Origin: Gelatiniphilus marinus
GTDB taxonomy: Bacteria > Bacteroidota > Bacteroidia > Flavobacteriales > Flavobacteriaceae
Assembly (NCBI RefSeq): GCF_042678305.1
Contig: NZ_JBHUDT010000001.1
Strand: one strand, 5' to 3'
Length of the DNA: 64,000 nucleotides
Below the pieces are notes generated by a model. That model worked only from the letters and a program-made list of their open reading frames with translations, did no database searches and was not told where the DNA came from. The position numbers were made by a program, and so were the translations under genes. Position 1 is the first letter of the stretch, and every line of letters starts with the position of its first letter. Shown piece by piece: positions 38,363 to 47,009 of the stretch.

Positions 38363-38731
38363 TTTATTTTGTGTTTGGCTAAAGCCAAATTACATTTTCA
38401 ATATTTATCTCAAGTTAAAGTATGAGGCTTTTTATAAAAGAGTACAAACAAAGGTGAGTTTTATTTGATGGCAATATATAAAATGGATTTTTAAACAGCA
38501 ATGGATTCATTCCATTTTAACGATACAAACAATACAATTGGCTGTTGCCTAAAAATATCTTTACTCAAAATTTAGGACAAAAACCCAAAACGGATTCTAT
38601 CGATTAAAACACCATCAAAAAAAAAATTATACCTTTTTTTAAACACAGACAACCCCAATTGGCTTTAGCCAAACCACAACCAATAAAGTTAAAGAAAAAC
38701 TAAAAGCTACACTTTGGCTGTTTTACTTTGT
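38363..38731. repeat. Intergenic region with two mirrored palindromic elements
   Basis: No gene is visible. TTTGGCTAAAGCCAAA at 38374-38389 and TTGGCTTTAGCCAA at 38659-38672 are inverted copies of one near-palindromic motif, 285 bp apart. They could be ends of a small non-coding element or independent copies of a dispersed hairpin; a GGCTGT variant also occurs at 38538-38545 and 38715-38720. Confidence 0.4.
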
Positions 38732-38739
38732 TATATTTG
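38732..38739 (+). promoter_or_regulatory. -7 box for the PIG-L deacetylase operon
   Basis: TATATTTG matches the TAnnTTTG consensus and lies 23 bp before the ATG at 38763. TTTG at 38713-38716 could be the -33 element, with slightly short spacing. Confidence 0.65.
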
Positions 38740-38762
38740 ATTTTTTATCTAACAAGATAATC

Positions 38763-41288
38763 ATGCAAAAAAACCTATCCTATTTATTTATATTTTTATT
38801 TTCTTGCTTGTTTTTACAAGCCCAAAAACCCAAAACACCCGCATCTGCAGATATTTACCAAGCCATTCAAAAGCTTAATTTTCTAGGCTCTGTTTTGTAC
38901 GTGGCGGCGCATCCAGACGATGAAAATACACGACTCATTTCATACATGTCCAACCATATAAAAGCGCGAACCGGTTATTTATCGTTAACCCGAGGCGATG
39001 GCGGGCAAAACCTTATTGGCCCAGAATTACGAGAACTTTTAGGGGTTATACGAACCCAGGAGTTATTGGCTGCAAGACGTATAGATGGCGGCGAACAATT
39101 ATTTACAAGAGCTAACGATTTTGGTTATTCTAAACATCCAGACGAAACCTTTAGTATATGGAACAAAAACGAAGTGTTAAGCGATGTGGTTTTAGCCATA
39201 CGAAAATTTAAACCAGACATTATTATTAACAGGTTCGATCACAGAAGAACAGGCGGAACACATGGGCATCACACCGCTTCTGCCATGTTAATTATTGAGG
39301 CTTTCGATTTGGCAAACCAAAAACCTGTGTATCCAGAGCAACTAAAATACACTAGCCCCTGGCAACCCAAACGCTTATTTTACAATACCAGTTGGCGGCG
39401 TTATGGCAGCATAGAAACATTCTATAAAATAGATAAAAGCAATATGCTAAGTATTGATGTCGGCACCTATTATCCGCTTAAAGGGCTATCAAACAACGAA
39501 CTTGCTGCAATGGCGAGCAGCCAACATTTATGCCAAGGTTTCGGGCGCTTATCGCAACGCGGTTCGCAGCAAGAATACATCGAGCTTATTAAAGGTAGTC
39601 CATTAACAAATAACGAAAACATCTTTGAAGGCATAGACACCACTTGGGGTCGGGTAAATGGCGGGAAAGCCATCGGAGATATTTTATATGAAATTGAAAA
39701 CAACTTCAATTTTAAAAATCCATCGCAGCACATTACGCAATTACTTGAAGCTTATAAGCTGCTTCAAAACATTAACGACACCCATTGGAAAACCCAAAAA
39801 ACAAAAGAGCTTAAGGCTATTATTGAAATGTGCGCCGGTTTGTATTTAGAGGTCTCGGCAGATAGCAATTGGGCAGCACCAAACGAAAACATAAACCTTA
39901 ATATTGAAGTTTTAAACCGAAGTAATATTTCTATAAACTTGTTAAGTTTAAACGATGCAAACGGTTTTAGCGCAACAAAAAACATCGCATTACAAAACAA
40001 TGTAAAATACAACTTTAAAGAAACTATAAAAATCAGTTCAGATGAAAAACCTTCTACACCGTATTGGCTGAGCGAAAAAGGAACTTTAGGAATGTACAAA
40101 GTTAGCAACCCAAAGCTTATTGGTTTAGCTGAAACACCCAAAGTTTATAACATTAATTTCAATCTTTCAATAAATAACGTTGCCTTAACCATTACAAAAC
40201 CTATAATTCATAGGTATTCAAAACCAGAAAAAGGCGAGCTGTACAAACCTTTTGAGGTTATTGCCGAAGCATCGACAAAAATTACCGAGAAAGTCATTAT
40301 TTTAAACAACAACAATCAACGTGAAATAACGGTTGTTGTTAAAGCAGGAAGAGATAATCTTGAGGGTTTTGTTGAAGTTAGCCACCCAAACGACTGGAGC
40401 ATATATCCCAAAAACCAAAAAGTAAACATAAAGCACAAAGGCGAAGAGCAAAAGCTTGTTTTTAGCGTTATTCCGCCCAAAAACCAAAGTGAAGGCTACA
40501 TTGCACCAATAGTTCATATAAACAACAAATCTTACACCAAAGAACACATTGAGATTGATTACGAGCACATCCCCTTTCAAACCGTTTTATTACCAAGCGA
40601 AAGCAAAATTGTACGTTTAGATATTAAAAAGAAGGGCGAAAACATTGCTTATATTCAAGGGGCCGGCGATGTGGTTCCTGAAAGTTTACAGCAAATAGGC
40701 TATAATGTATCAACTATAACACCAGAAGCTATAAATGCAGAAATGCTTAATAAATTTGATGCCATTGTTATTGGTATTAGAGCCTACAATGTACTCGATA
40801 ATTTACAGTTCAAACAAAAACAACTATTCAATTTTGTTAAAAACGGCGGTAACTTGATCGTGCAATATAATACCAACCACAGGCTGCAAGTAGATAATTT
40901 AGCACCTTACCAGTTAAACCTATCGCGAGACCGAGTAACAAACGAAAATGCCACGGTTAGGTTTTTAAACCCCGACCATCCTATTCTTAATTATCCCAAT
41001 AAAATAACCCAAAACGATTTTGAAGGCTGGGTACAAGAACGCGGTTTATATTTCCCAAACGCATGGGCAGATGAGTTTACCCCTATTCTTTCTATGAACG
41101 ATAAGTCTGAATCGCCAAAAAACGGCAGTTTACTCGTTGCCAAATACGGCAAAGGATATTATATATATACCGGATTAAGTTTTTTTAGGGAACTTCCCGA
41201 AGGTGTTTCCGGTGCTTACCGGTTATTTGCCAATATGCTTTCTATTGGAAAAGAAGATTTAAAATTGGAAGCCAAACTAAACGATTGA
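38763..41288 (+). CDS. Large exported PIG-L/LmbE family deacetylase
   Basis: An 841-residue protein with a signal peptide (IFLFSCLFLQAQ). The zinc deacetylase domain follows directly: AAHPDDENTR (about residues 43-52), LTRGDGGQN, and HHRRTGGTHGHH-type metal ligands (seen as HRRTGGTHGHHT). The middle contains Ig-like beta domains. The last 200 residues (DAIVIGIRAYNVLD, GGNLIVQYNTNHR, GKGYYIYTGLSFFRELP) resemble a class I glutamine-amidotransferase-like trimerisation fold. Probably acts on N-acetylated sugars outside the cytoplasm; substrate unknown. First gene of a four-gene operon with a symporter and oxidoreductase. Confidence 0.88.
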   Translation: MQKNLSYLFIFLFSCLFLQAQKPKTPASADIYQAIQKLNFLGSVLYVAAHPDDENTRLISYMSNHIKARTGYLSLTRGDGGQNLIGPELRELLGVIRTQELLAARRIDGGEQLFTRANDFGYSKHPDETFSIWNKNEVLSDVVLAIRKFKPDIIINRFDHRRTGGTHGHHTASAMLIIEAFDLANQKPVYPEQLKYTSPWQPKRLFYNTSWRRYGSIETFYKIDKSNMLSIDVGTYYPLKGLSNNELAAMASSQHLCQGFGRLSQRGSQQEYIELIKGSPLTNNENIFEGIDTTWGRVNGGKAIGDILYEIENNFNFKNPSQHITQLLEAYKLLQNINDTHWKTQKTKELKAIIEMCAGLYLEVSADSNWAAPNENINLNIEVLNRSNISINLLSLNDANGFSATKNIALQNNVKYNFKETIKISSDEKPSTPYWLSEKGTLGMYKVSNPKLIGLAETPKVYNINFNLSINNVALTITKPIIHRYSKPEKGELYKPFEVIAEASTKITEKVIILNNNNQREITVVVKAGRDNLEGFVEVSHPNDWSIYPKNQKVNIKHKGEEQKLVFSVIPPKNQSEGYIAPIVHINNKSYTKEHIEIDYEHIPFQTVLLPSESKIVRLDIKKKGENIAYIQGAGDVVPESLQQIGYNVSTITPEAINAEMLNKFDAIVIGIRAYNVLDNLQFKQKQLFNFVKNGGNLIVQYNTNHRLQVDNLAPYQLNLSRDRVTNENATVRFLNPDHPILNYPNKITQNDFEGWVQERGLYFPNAWADEFTPILSMNDKSESPKNGSLLVAKYGKGYYIYTGLSFFRELPEGVSGAYRLFANMLSIGKEDLKLEAKLND

Positions 41289-41291
41289 ATT

Positions 41292-41402
41292 ATGACCCAA
41301 GACAAACCCAAAAAACAGCCCTGGCTTAAATTATACTCTATGGTACTAATTGCCAATGCCATTTATATTGTATTGTTTTATTTAATTATGCAAGTGTTTT
41401 AA
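41292..41402 (+). CDS. 36-residue single-span membrane peptide coupled to the symporter
   Basis: An ORF of 36 codons starts 3 bp after the deacetylase stop, and its stop codon abuts the symporter ATG (TAA-ATG). The product has a basic, Pro-rich start (MTQDKPKKQPWLKLYS) followed by one hydrophobic helix (MVLIANAIYIVLFYLIMQVF). The layout resembles small accessory subunits next to SSS transporters such as YhdT/PanF-type pairs. The membership is inferred, but the tight spacing on both sides supports real translation. Confidence 0.7.
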   Translation: MTQDKPKKQPWLKLYSMVLIANAIYIVLFYLIMQVF

Positions 41403-43229
41403 ATGCAAACATTAAACGAGATAGACTGGATCGTTTTAATAACAACATTACTTAGTATTGTGGCTTATGGCACCTGGAAAACCAAAGGCAACAAAAGCGT
41501 ACAAGACTATGTAAAAGGTGGTAATACTACAAAATGGTGGACTATTGGCATATCGGTAATGGCAACACAAGCCAGCGCTATAACCTTTTTATCAACTACG
41601 GGTCAAGCGTTTTCAGATGGGATGGGATTTGTACAATTTTACTTTGGCCTGCCCATTGCCATGGTAATTATCTGTTTGGTTTTTATACCGTTGTACCACC
41701 GCTTAAAAGTTTACACTGCTTATCAGTTTTTAGAAAACCGATTCGATTTAAAAACCAGAAGCCTCACCGCTATTCTGTTTTTAATTCAACGTGGTTTAGC
41801 CGCAGGTATTACCATTTTTGCACCTGCCATTATTTTATCGGTTGTTTTGGGTTGGAACATTGTATATCTCAATATTGCCATTGGTATTTTAGTAATTATT
41901 TATACGGTTTCTGGCGGTACTAAAGCCGTTATGGTTACACAAAAGCATCAAATGTTTGTCATTTTTGCAGGTATGTTTGCAGCATTATTTATCATTTTAA
42001 ATTTAATTCCAGAACAAGTTTCATTTACCAAAGCGCTAGATATTGCAGCTGCAAGCGGGCGAATGGAAATATTGGATTTCTCGTTCGATTTAGAAAACCG
42101 ATACACCGTTTGGTCTGGATTAATTGGCGGAGCTTTTCTTGCTTTGGCATATTTTGGAACAGACCAAAGTCAAGTACAACGCTACCTTTCCGGTAAATCG
42201 ATGAAAGAAATGCAAATGGGATTAATTTTTAACGGGCTATTAAAAGTACCCATGCAATTCTTCATTTTATTGGTTGGCGTAATGGTATTTGTCTTTTATC
42301 AATTCAATCCTGCACCCCTAAATTTTATCGATGCTTCTACTGAAAAGGTTTTAACTTCGGAATATGCGCAACAATATCAAAATCTTCAGCAAAAACAAAA
42401 TGAACTTTTCAAAGAAAAGAAAGCATTAAGTATTCAGCTTTCTAAAACTGATGATAAAGATTTGCACGAAAAGCTTTCGGTTTTAGATAGCGTGGAAAAA
42501 AATCATCGCCTGAAATCTAAATACTTAATTAAACGCGCTATCGATACCGCTTACGCAAATAAATATGACAAATTAAACGATGAATTATTGGCCCTGGAAA
42601 ACAATAAAAACAGTGAGGCTTACAAAGAGAAAAAAGAGGAATTAAGGGCGTGGTATAAAGAATCTGCAAAAGACACACAAACCAACGACAGGGATTATAT
42701 GTTTATCACATTTATCCTAAAATACTTGCCCAAAGGTTTGGTTGGCTTATTGTTGGCTGTAATACTTTCTGCGGCCATGTCATCAACAGCATCAGAGATA
42801 AACGCTTTGGCAACCATTACTTCCATAGATTTATACGGTAGAAATTTAAAAGAAAAAAAAGACGAAAACCACATGGTTAAAATTACAAAACTATTCACCC
42901 TACTTTGGGGAAGTATAGCAATAATTATAGCATGTTTCGCAAATCTTGCCGAAAACTTAATACAGCTCGTAAACATTATCGGGTCTATTTTTTATGGTAA
43001 TGTTTTGGGTATTTTCCTATTGGCGTTTTTCTTTAAATTCATTAAGGCCAATGCGGTTTTTATTGCAGCAATAATCACACAGGTAATTGTAATAATTGGT
43101 TGGTGGTTTGATTGGATGCCTTATTTATGGCTCAACTTATTTGGCTGTGTTTTAGTAATTTTAATTGCTATTTTAATCCAAGTTTCACATAAGAATAATG
43201 ACGAAATCAACAACGAAAAAAACCATTAA
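41403..43229 (+). CDS. Sodium:solute symporter (SSS family) with cytoplasmic coiled-coil insert
   Basis: A 608-residue transporter with the SSS fold. WWTIGISVMATQASAITFLSTTGQAFSDG covers the sodium site region around TM2 (given in part), and TDQSQVQRYLSGKS is a loop typical of the family. About 120 residues (310-430), rich in Lys/Glu/Gln and strongly helical, are inserted between membrane helices near the middle. Neighbours (PIG-L deacetylase, Gfo/Idh/MocA enzyme) suggest a sugar or sugar-acid substrate. Its end overlaps the next gene by 32 bp. Confidence 0.92.
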   Translation: MQTLNEIDWIVLITTLLSIVAYGTWKTKGNKSVQDYVKGGNTTKWWTIGISVMATQASAITFLSTTGQAFSDGMGFVQFYFGLPIAMVIICLVFIPLYHRLKVYTAYQFLENRFDLKTRSLTAILFLIQRGLAAGITIFAPAIILSVVLGWNIVYLNIAIGILVIIYTVSGGTKAVMVTQKHQMFVIFAGMFAALFIILNLIPEQVSFTKALDIAAASGRMEILDFSFDLENRYTVWSGLIGGAFLALAYFGTDQSQVQRYLSGKSMKEMQMGLIFNGLLKVPMQFFILLVGVMVFVFYQFNPAPLNFIDASTEKVLTSEYAQQYQNLQQKQNELFKEKKALSIQLSKTDDKDLHEKLSVLDSVEKNHRLKSKYLIKRAIDTAYANKYDKLNDELLALENNKNSEAYKEKKEELRAWYKESAKDTQTNDRDYMFITFILKYLPKGLVGLLLAVILSAAMSSTASEINALATITSIDLYGRNLKEKKDENHMVKITKLFTLLWGSIAIIIACFANLAENLIQLVNIIGSIFYGNVLGIFLLAFFFKFIKANAVFIAAIITQVIVIIGWWFDWMPYLWLNLFGCVLVILIAILIQVSHKNNDEINNEKNH

Positions 43230-44187
43230 TTGGGGCATTATAGGCTTAGGCAATATTGCCAATAAATTTGCCCAGGATTTGTTAACTGTTGAAAACGCTA
43301 AACTTTATGCCGTGGCTTCGCGATCAAAAGATAAAGCCAACGCATTTGCTGAAAAATATAATGCAATAAAAGCATACAGTAATTATGAGGCTTTAGCTAA
43401 AGACTCGAATATAGATGCGGTTTACATTGCAACACCTCATGTTTTCCATAAAGAAAATACACTTTTATGTTTAGAAAACGGAATTGCCGTTTTGTGCGAA
43501 AAACCTTTTGCTATGCATGCCGAACAAGTGGAAGAAATGATAACAAAAGCCAAAGAAAAAAACCTGCTGTTAATGGAAGCACTTTGGACCTATTTTTTAC
43601 CACATTATCAATTTGTACTTAATGAATTAGCAAACAAAACATACGGTAACATTTTAAAACTGGAAGCCGATTTTGGGTTTAAATCCAATCACAGTAAAAC
43701 CTCTCGTGTTTGGGACAAATCTTTAGGCGGCGGTAGTTTATTAGACATTGGCATATACCCTATCTTTGCGGCACTATCTACTTTAGGAAAACCAAAACAT
43801 ATAAAAGCTCAAGCTACGTTTGCCGACACCGAAGTTGACTCTAGTTGCGACATTGAATTTAATTACAATAAAAATGTTACGGCCATTTTAAAAAGCTCTT
43901 TTTTAGAAGACACGCCCACTAAAGCTATTTTTTATTGTGAAAACGGAACGATTAAAATCAACACACAATTTCATTGTCCGACCACAGTTACCATAACCGA
44001 TTTAAACAGCGAAGAAAAAACGATTGGTTTTAATTACAAAACCATTGGCTACAACTACGAAATTGAACATTTTAACAGTCTTCTTCGTAATAGAAAAACA
44101 GAAAGCGACATCATGACTTTTGCCTTTAGCAAGCAGCTTATTAAAACTTTAGATGACGTTAGAAACCTAATAAATCTTCATTACTAA
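43198..44187 (+). CDS. Gfo/Idh/MocA family oxidoreductase
   Basis: A 329-residue NAD(P)-dependent dehydrogenase of sugars or inositols. The Rossmann domain begins WGIIGLGNIANKFAQDL, with AVASRSKDKA and the conserved CEKPFAMHAEQ, where EKP holds the catalytic Lys. The C-terminal domain starts around KLEADFGFKSN and has GGGSLLDIGIYPI. Length is typical; relatives act on trans-dihydrodiols or other cyclic polyols. It overlaps the symporter gene by 32 bp, so translation is coupled and the substrate is probably the imported one. Confidence 0.93.
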   Translation: MTKSTTKKTINWGIIGLGNIANKFAQDLLTVENAKLYAVASRSKDKANAFAEKYNAIKAYSNYEALAKDSNIDAVYIATPHVFHKENTLLCLENGIAVLCEKPFAMHAEQVEEMITKAKEKNLLLMEALWTYFLPHYQFVLNELANKTYGNILKLEADFGFKSNHSKTSRVWDKSLGGGSLLDIGIYPIFAALSTLGKPKHIKAQATFADTEVDSSCDIEFNYNKNVTAILKSSFLEDTPTKAIFYCENGTIKINTQFHCPTTVTITDLNSEEKTIGFNYKTIGYNYEIEHFNSLLRNRKTESDIMTFAFSKQLIKTLDDVRNLINLHY

Positions 44188-44253
44188 CAACTAAAAAGAC
44201 TGGTTATTATTACTTTAAGTTAATTTTATTTGTCTATATGTAAAGTTTGTTTT

Positions 44254-44261
44254 ACTTTTGA
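44254..44261 (+). promoter_or_regulatory. -7 box upstream of the membrane protein/XRE pair
   Basis: TACTTTTG fits TAnnTTTG, and TTTG at 44229-44232 fits a -33 element at 21 bp spacing. It places the transcript start near 44268, so a coding start at 44230 is unlikely. Confidence 0.6.
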
Positions 44262-44304
44262 TTTTATCAATCATATAAATCAAATTAAAACGAACAGTTA
44301 TGAA

Positions 44305-44424
44305 ATGCCCTATAATAATTTAAAAAAAATAAAAGAAATTTTAAAAGGCATCGCATCTGACAAAATTATTAACATTAAAAAACTAACAGATGAAAACAAA
44401 TTATTTATTACCAAACAAGTTTAA
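44305..44424 (+). CDS. Possible 39-residue basic peptide upstream of the membrane protein
   Basis: An open frame from the ATG at 44305 (MPYNNLKKIKEILKGIASDK and on) ends at 44424, overlapping the next gene by 35 bp. It is downstream of the predicted promoter. The product is lysine-rich with no known family. It may be a leader peptide that couples to the next gene, or may not be translated at all. Confidence 0.25.
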   Translation: MPYNNLKKIKEILKGIASDKIINIKKLTDENKLFITKQV

Positions 44425-44869
44425 AATTTACGGATGGATTCTTTTAGGCATTGGCATTATTCTCGGAATATATCTAAAATCAAAGGACTTTGAAACTAAT
44501 ATACTTGTTACTAATGTTATTTCCGCTTTACATGAAAACAATTTTTTATACCCAGAAAAAGGATACTCATATTTTAAGGTAATAGAGAATGACATTATAG
44601 ATGAAATATGTGCTTTACTTATAATTATTGGGGGAATATTGGTTGGTTTTTCTAAAGAAAAAATTGAAGATGAGTATATTTATAAGCTCAGAAAGGACTC
44701 TCTGGTTTGGGCAATAATAACCAATTACATTATTTTAATGTTAACAATTATTTTTGTCTATAATTTTACTTTTTTTGACGTGTTGGTCTTTAACATGTTT
44801 ACACCATTACTATTCTTTATAATCCGCTTCAACTTTTTAAAACTAAAATCGAGGAGCCATGAAGAATAA
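44390..44869 (+). CDS. Membrane protein of unknown function paired with XRE regulator
   Basis: A 159-residue protein with about four transmembrane segments (YGWILLGIGIILGIYL, ICALLIIIGGILVGF, WAIITNYIILMLTIIFVYNF, FTPLLFFIIRFNFL). No domain family is recognised, although small DUF2178-like membrane proteins are often beside such regulators. Its 3' end overlaps the XRE gene by 11 bp, so the two probably form a membrane-signal/regulator pair. Confidence 0.7.
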   Translation: MKTNYLLPNKFKIYGWILLGIGIILGIYLKSKDFETNILVTNVISALHENNFLYPEKGYSYFKVIENDIIDEICALLIIIGGILVGFSKEKIEDEYIYKLRKDSLVWAIITNYIILMLTIIFVYNFTFFDVLVFNMFTPLLFFIIRFNFLKLKSRSHEE

Positions 44870-45059
44870 TATAAAAGTACAGCGCGCCATACACGATTTA
44901 ACCCAAGCCGATTTAGCTAAAAAAATTGGCGTGAGCAGACAAACCATTAACGCTATGGAAAAGAATAAATATGTACCATCAACCGTGTTGTCTCTTAAAA
45001 TAGCAAGGCTTTTTAAAAAACCAGTTGAAGACATTTTCTTTTTGGAAGACAACGACTAA
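44859..45059 (+). CDS. Short XRE-family transcriptional regulator
   Basis: A 66-residue protein that is almost entirely one helix-turn-helix (LTQADLAKKIGVSRQTINAMEKNKYVPSTVLSLKIA in part). It belongs to the short Cro/CI-like group with the C-terminal VEDIFF motif (YgzD/YozG-like), which lacks a sensor domain. It overlaps the membrane-protein gene by 11 bp. It probably regulates its own operon, possibly inhibited by the membrane partner; this is inference. Confidence 0.88.
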   Translation: MKNNIKVQRAIHDLTQADLAKKIGVSRQTINAMEKNKYVPSTVLSLKIARLFKKPVEDIFFLEDND

Positions 45060-45087
45060 CAACCTATAAAACTACTTTAGCAAACAC

Positions 45088-45230
45088 ACGCGTTAACGAT
45101 TGCAGCGACATCCTTTTTTGAAAGAAGGAAAACGCACTTTGTTTGAGCTATGATTTAACAGGTAGCCACGTCTGTTCCTCTTTGCTGTAACGCAAAAAAG
45201 ATATAGCGGAAAGCGTGTTAAAACGCCCAA
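45088..45230 (+). repeat. Extragenic structured repeat, copy 2
   Basis: Begins ACGCGTTAACGATTGCAGCG, then ATCCTTTTTT, and ends GATATAGCGGAAAGC...AACGCCC. The blocks match copy 3 at 58703 in order. About 45 extra bases in the middle (around 45122-45185) make it longer than the others. The terminator of the DUF2911 gene follows on the other strand. Confidence 0.65.
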
Positions 45231-45246
45231 AAAATTAAGCATAAAA

Positions 45247-45273
45247 AAAGCGCAACTTAAACCGTTGCGCTTT
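45247..45273 (-). terminator. Rho-independent terminator of the DUF2911 gene
   Basis: Perfect 10-bp stem AAAGCGCAAC (45247-45256) with GTTGCGCTTT (45264-45273), with a T-run on the minus strand (and a weaker one on the plus strand). Confidence 0.9.
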
Positions 45274-45305
45274 TATATTTTTTTAGTAAATCTGATAGGT
45301 TTAAT

Positions 45306-46154
45306 TTACATCGCACCCCATTCAGCAAGCGATTCTTTGTTCATTTTAACATAGTCGTCGTTTCCAGCTTTTTCGGCACCAGCCAAGGATTTTTTTGCTG
45401 CAGCAATGGCACCGGCTTTATCGCCAGCCTTTGCATGAATTAAAGATTGTTGTCTTAAATACCAAAAACGGGGTTTGTCTTTGGTCATTTCAACCGCTTT
45501 GCCAATCCACTTTTTGGCTTTTTCAATATCTTTTCCTTCCTGTAAGTAGTAAACGGCAGCCGAAAAATAATCGTTTGCACCAGGGCCAGACATCACTTTT
45601 TCAATGCTTGCAGTTACCGCTTTATCTGTTGGTACTTCAAATTTAACGCCAACATAAACATTTTCCCAAAGTATGCCCAAAACCGCCGAATCGTTTTTAA
45701 GATCATCAAAAGTCATGGTAAACGATTCTATTTTCATTGGCATTTCGTAAACTTTTGCACTTACTTTTGCGGCTACTTTGGCATCGTCCCAATTTCTTGG
45801 TGTACCCCAATTATTGGCATCGGCATAAAAAATTACTTCCCAGTCTGTTTTTCCTGGTTTCGAGTAAATAGCATACTCGCCAGCTTTAACGGTTGTTCCA
45901 TTAATTAGCACATCATCAGAAAAGGTAATTTTTGTATTGGCATTGGCACCTGTTCGCCATAGTTTATTGTAAGGTACCAAATCGCCAAAAATAGTGCGAT
46001 CTCGCATTGCAGGGCGCGAATATTCTAAGGTTACATCGGTTAAACCAACCTTTTGCTCGATTTTAGAAAACGGACTCGGTTGTGGTGTTTTTAGTTGTGC
46101 TTTTACCGTATAAACCATAGTAAAGGCCATTAAAAATAATAGTAATTGTTTCAT
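45306..46154 (-). CDS. DUF2911 family exported protein with TPR-like C-terminus
   Basis: A 282-residue protein with a signal peptide (LLLFLMAFTMVYTVKAQ). The DUF2911 domain is recognised by SPFSKIEQKVGLTDVTLEYSRP, RTGANANTKITFSDD and GEYAIYSKPGKTDWEVIF. The last 90 residues hold TPR-like helices (AAVYYLQEGKDIEKAKKWIGKA). The function of the family is unknown. Single gene with its own terminator. Confidence 0.87.
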   Translation of the reverse strand: MKQLLLFLMAFTMVYTVKAQLKTPQPSPFSKIEQKVGLTDVTLEYSRPAMRDRTIFGDLVPYNKLWRTGANANTKITFSDDVLINGTTVKAGEYAIYSKPGKTDWEVIFYADANNWGTPRNWDDAKVAAKVSAKVYEMPMKIESFTMTFDDLKNDSAVLGILWENVYVGVKFEVPTDKAVTASIEKVMSGPGANDYFSAAVYYLQEGKDIEKAKKWIGKAVEMTKDKPRFWYLRQQSLIHAKAGDKAGAIAAAKKSLAGAEKAGNDDYVKMNKESLAEWGAM

Positions 46155-46284
46155 TTTAAGGTTATTTTAGTTAAAATTATACATGTTTGCTAGTTTATAA
46201 AATTAAGTAATACGGCTTCTTTTTATTGTTAACAAAAACATAAAAAAGCCAAAAACCATTTACAACAAAGGGTTGATTAAATTT

Positions 46285-46327
46285 TGTTTAACTTTTTAGT
46301 TTATTTATTAAACATTTTGTATCTTTG
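46285..46327 (+). promoter_or_regulatory. Promoter and operator candidate of the TetR-led operon
   Basis: TGTTTAA (46285-46291) and TTAAACA (46308-46314) are perfect inverted arms 16 bp apart. Five bp later comes the -7 box TATCTTTG (46320-46327), with TTTTTAGT 20 bp upstream as a -33-like element. The same arms, spacing and boxes occur at 53434-53476. The inverted repeat spans the core promoter, as expected for a repressor site. Confidence 0.75.
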
Positions 46328-46345
46328 TTTAAATTCTATTCGATT

Positions 46346-47002
46346 ATGGCAAAGCAAAAAAAATTAACAAAAGACAACATTATTAATTATTACATGGATT
46401 ATGTTTTAGAGCATGAGAAAAATCCAAGTTCGGTTTATGCTTTTTCGAAGGTGAATAATTTTGAGGAATCGAAGTTCTACGAACATTTCGCAACTTTCGA
46501 AGCTATTGAAAAAAGTGTTTTTGAAGCGTTCTTTACAAATACCGTTAACGTATTAAACAAGAGCGAAGATTACGGTTCCTTTGATGCAAGAAACAAGTTT
46601 TTGAGCTTTTATTACACGTTTTTCGAAAACCTTACAGCCAACAGAAGTTATGTGAGCCATATACTAAATAAATATAAAAACGACTTAAAAAGTTTAAAAA
46701 TACTGGCTGGGTTAAAACAGCATTTTACCAACTATGTTTCACATTTAGGTATAGAGACCTTGGACTTAAAAAACGAAAAGCTTGAAAGAATACAAGACAA
46801 AACCCTAAAAGAATCTGCATGGTTACAGTTGCTAATTACCATTAAATTTTGGTTAGACGATACTTCGGCCTCTTTTGAGAAAACCGATATTTTTATCGAA
46901 AAATCTGTAAATACCACTTTTGATGTGCTTGATGTGGCTCCCGTTAAAAGTGTAATAGATTTAGGTAAATTCCTTTTTAAAGAAAAATTCCAAATGAATT
47001 AA
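46346..47002 (+). CDS. TetR/AcrR-like transcriptional regulator
   Basis: A 218-residue protein from the ATG at 46346; the frame is open seven codons further upstream but that lies inside the promoter. The N-terminal third (TKDNIINYYMDYVLEHEKN, then SVYAFSKVNNFEESKFYEHF) is a TetR-type helix-turn-helix, and the remainder is a helical ligand-binding-like domain. It heads the operon containing an AarF kinase, flavin reductase and two cryptochrome/photolyase genes. The inverted repeat in its own promoter and in the second operon's promoter is the likely target. The inducer is unknown. Confidence 0.82.
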   Translation: MAKQKKLTKDNIINYYMDYVLEHEKNPSSVYAFSKVNNFEESKFYEHFATFEAIEKSVFEAFFTNTVNVLNKSEDYGSFDARNKFLSFYYTFFENLTANRSYVSHILNKYKNDLKSLKILAGLKQHFTNYVSHLGIETLDLKNEKLERIQDKTLKESAWLQLLITIKFWLDDTSASFEKTDIFIEKSVNTTFDVLDVAPVKSVIDLGKFLFKEKFQMN

Positions 47003-47009
47003 CAACGAT

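Noticed and set aside
44230..44304. Upstream start of the small ORF at 44230
   Set aside because: A TACTTTTG promoter box lies at 44254-44261, so transcription would begin after this codon.
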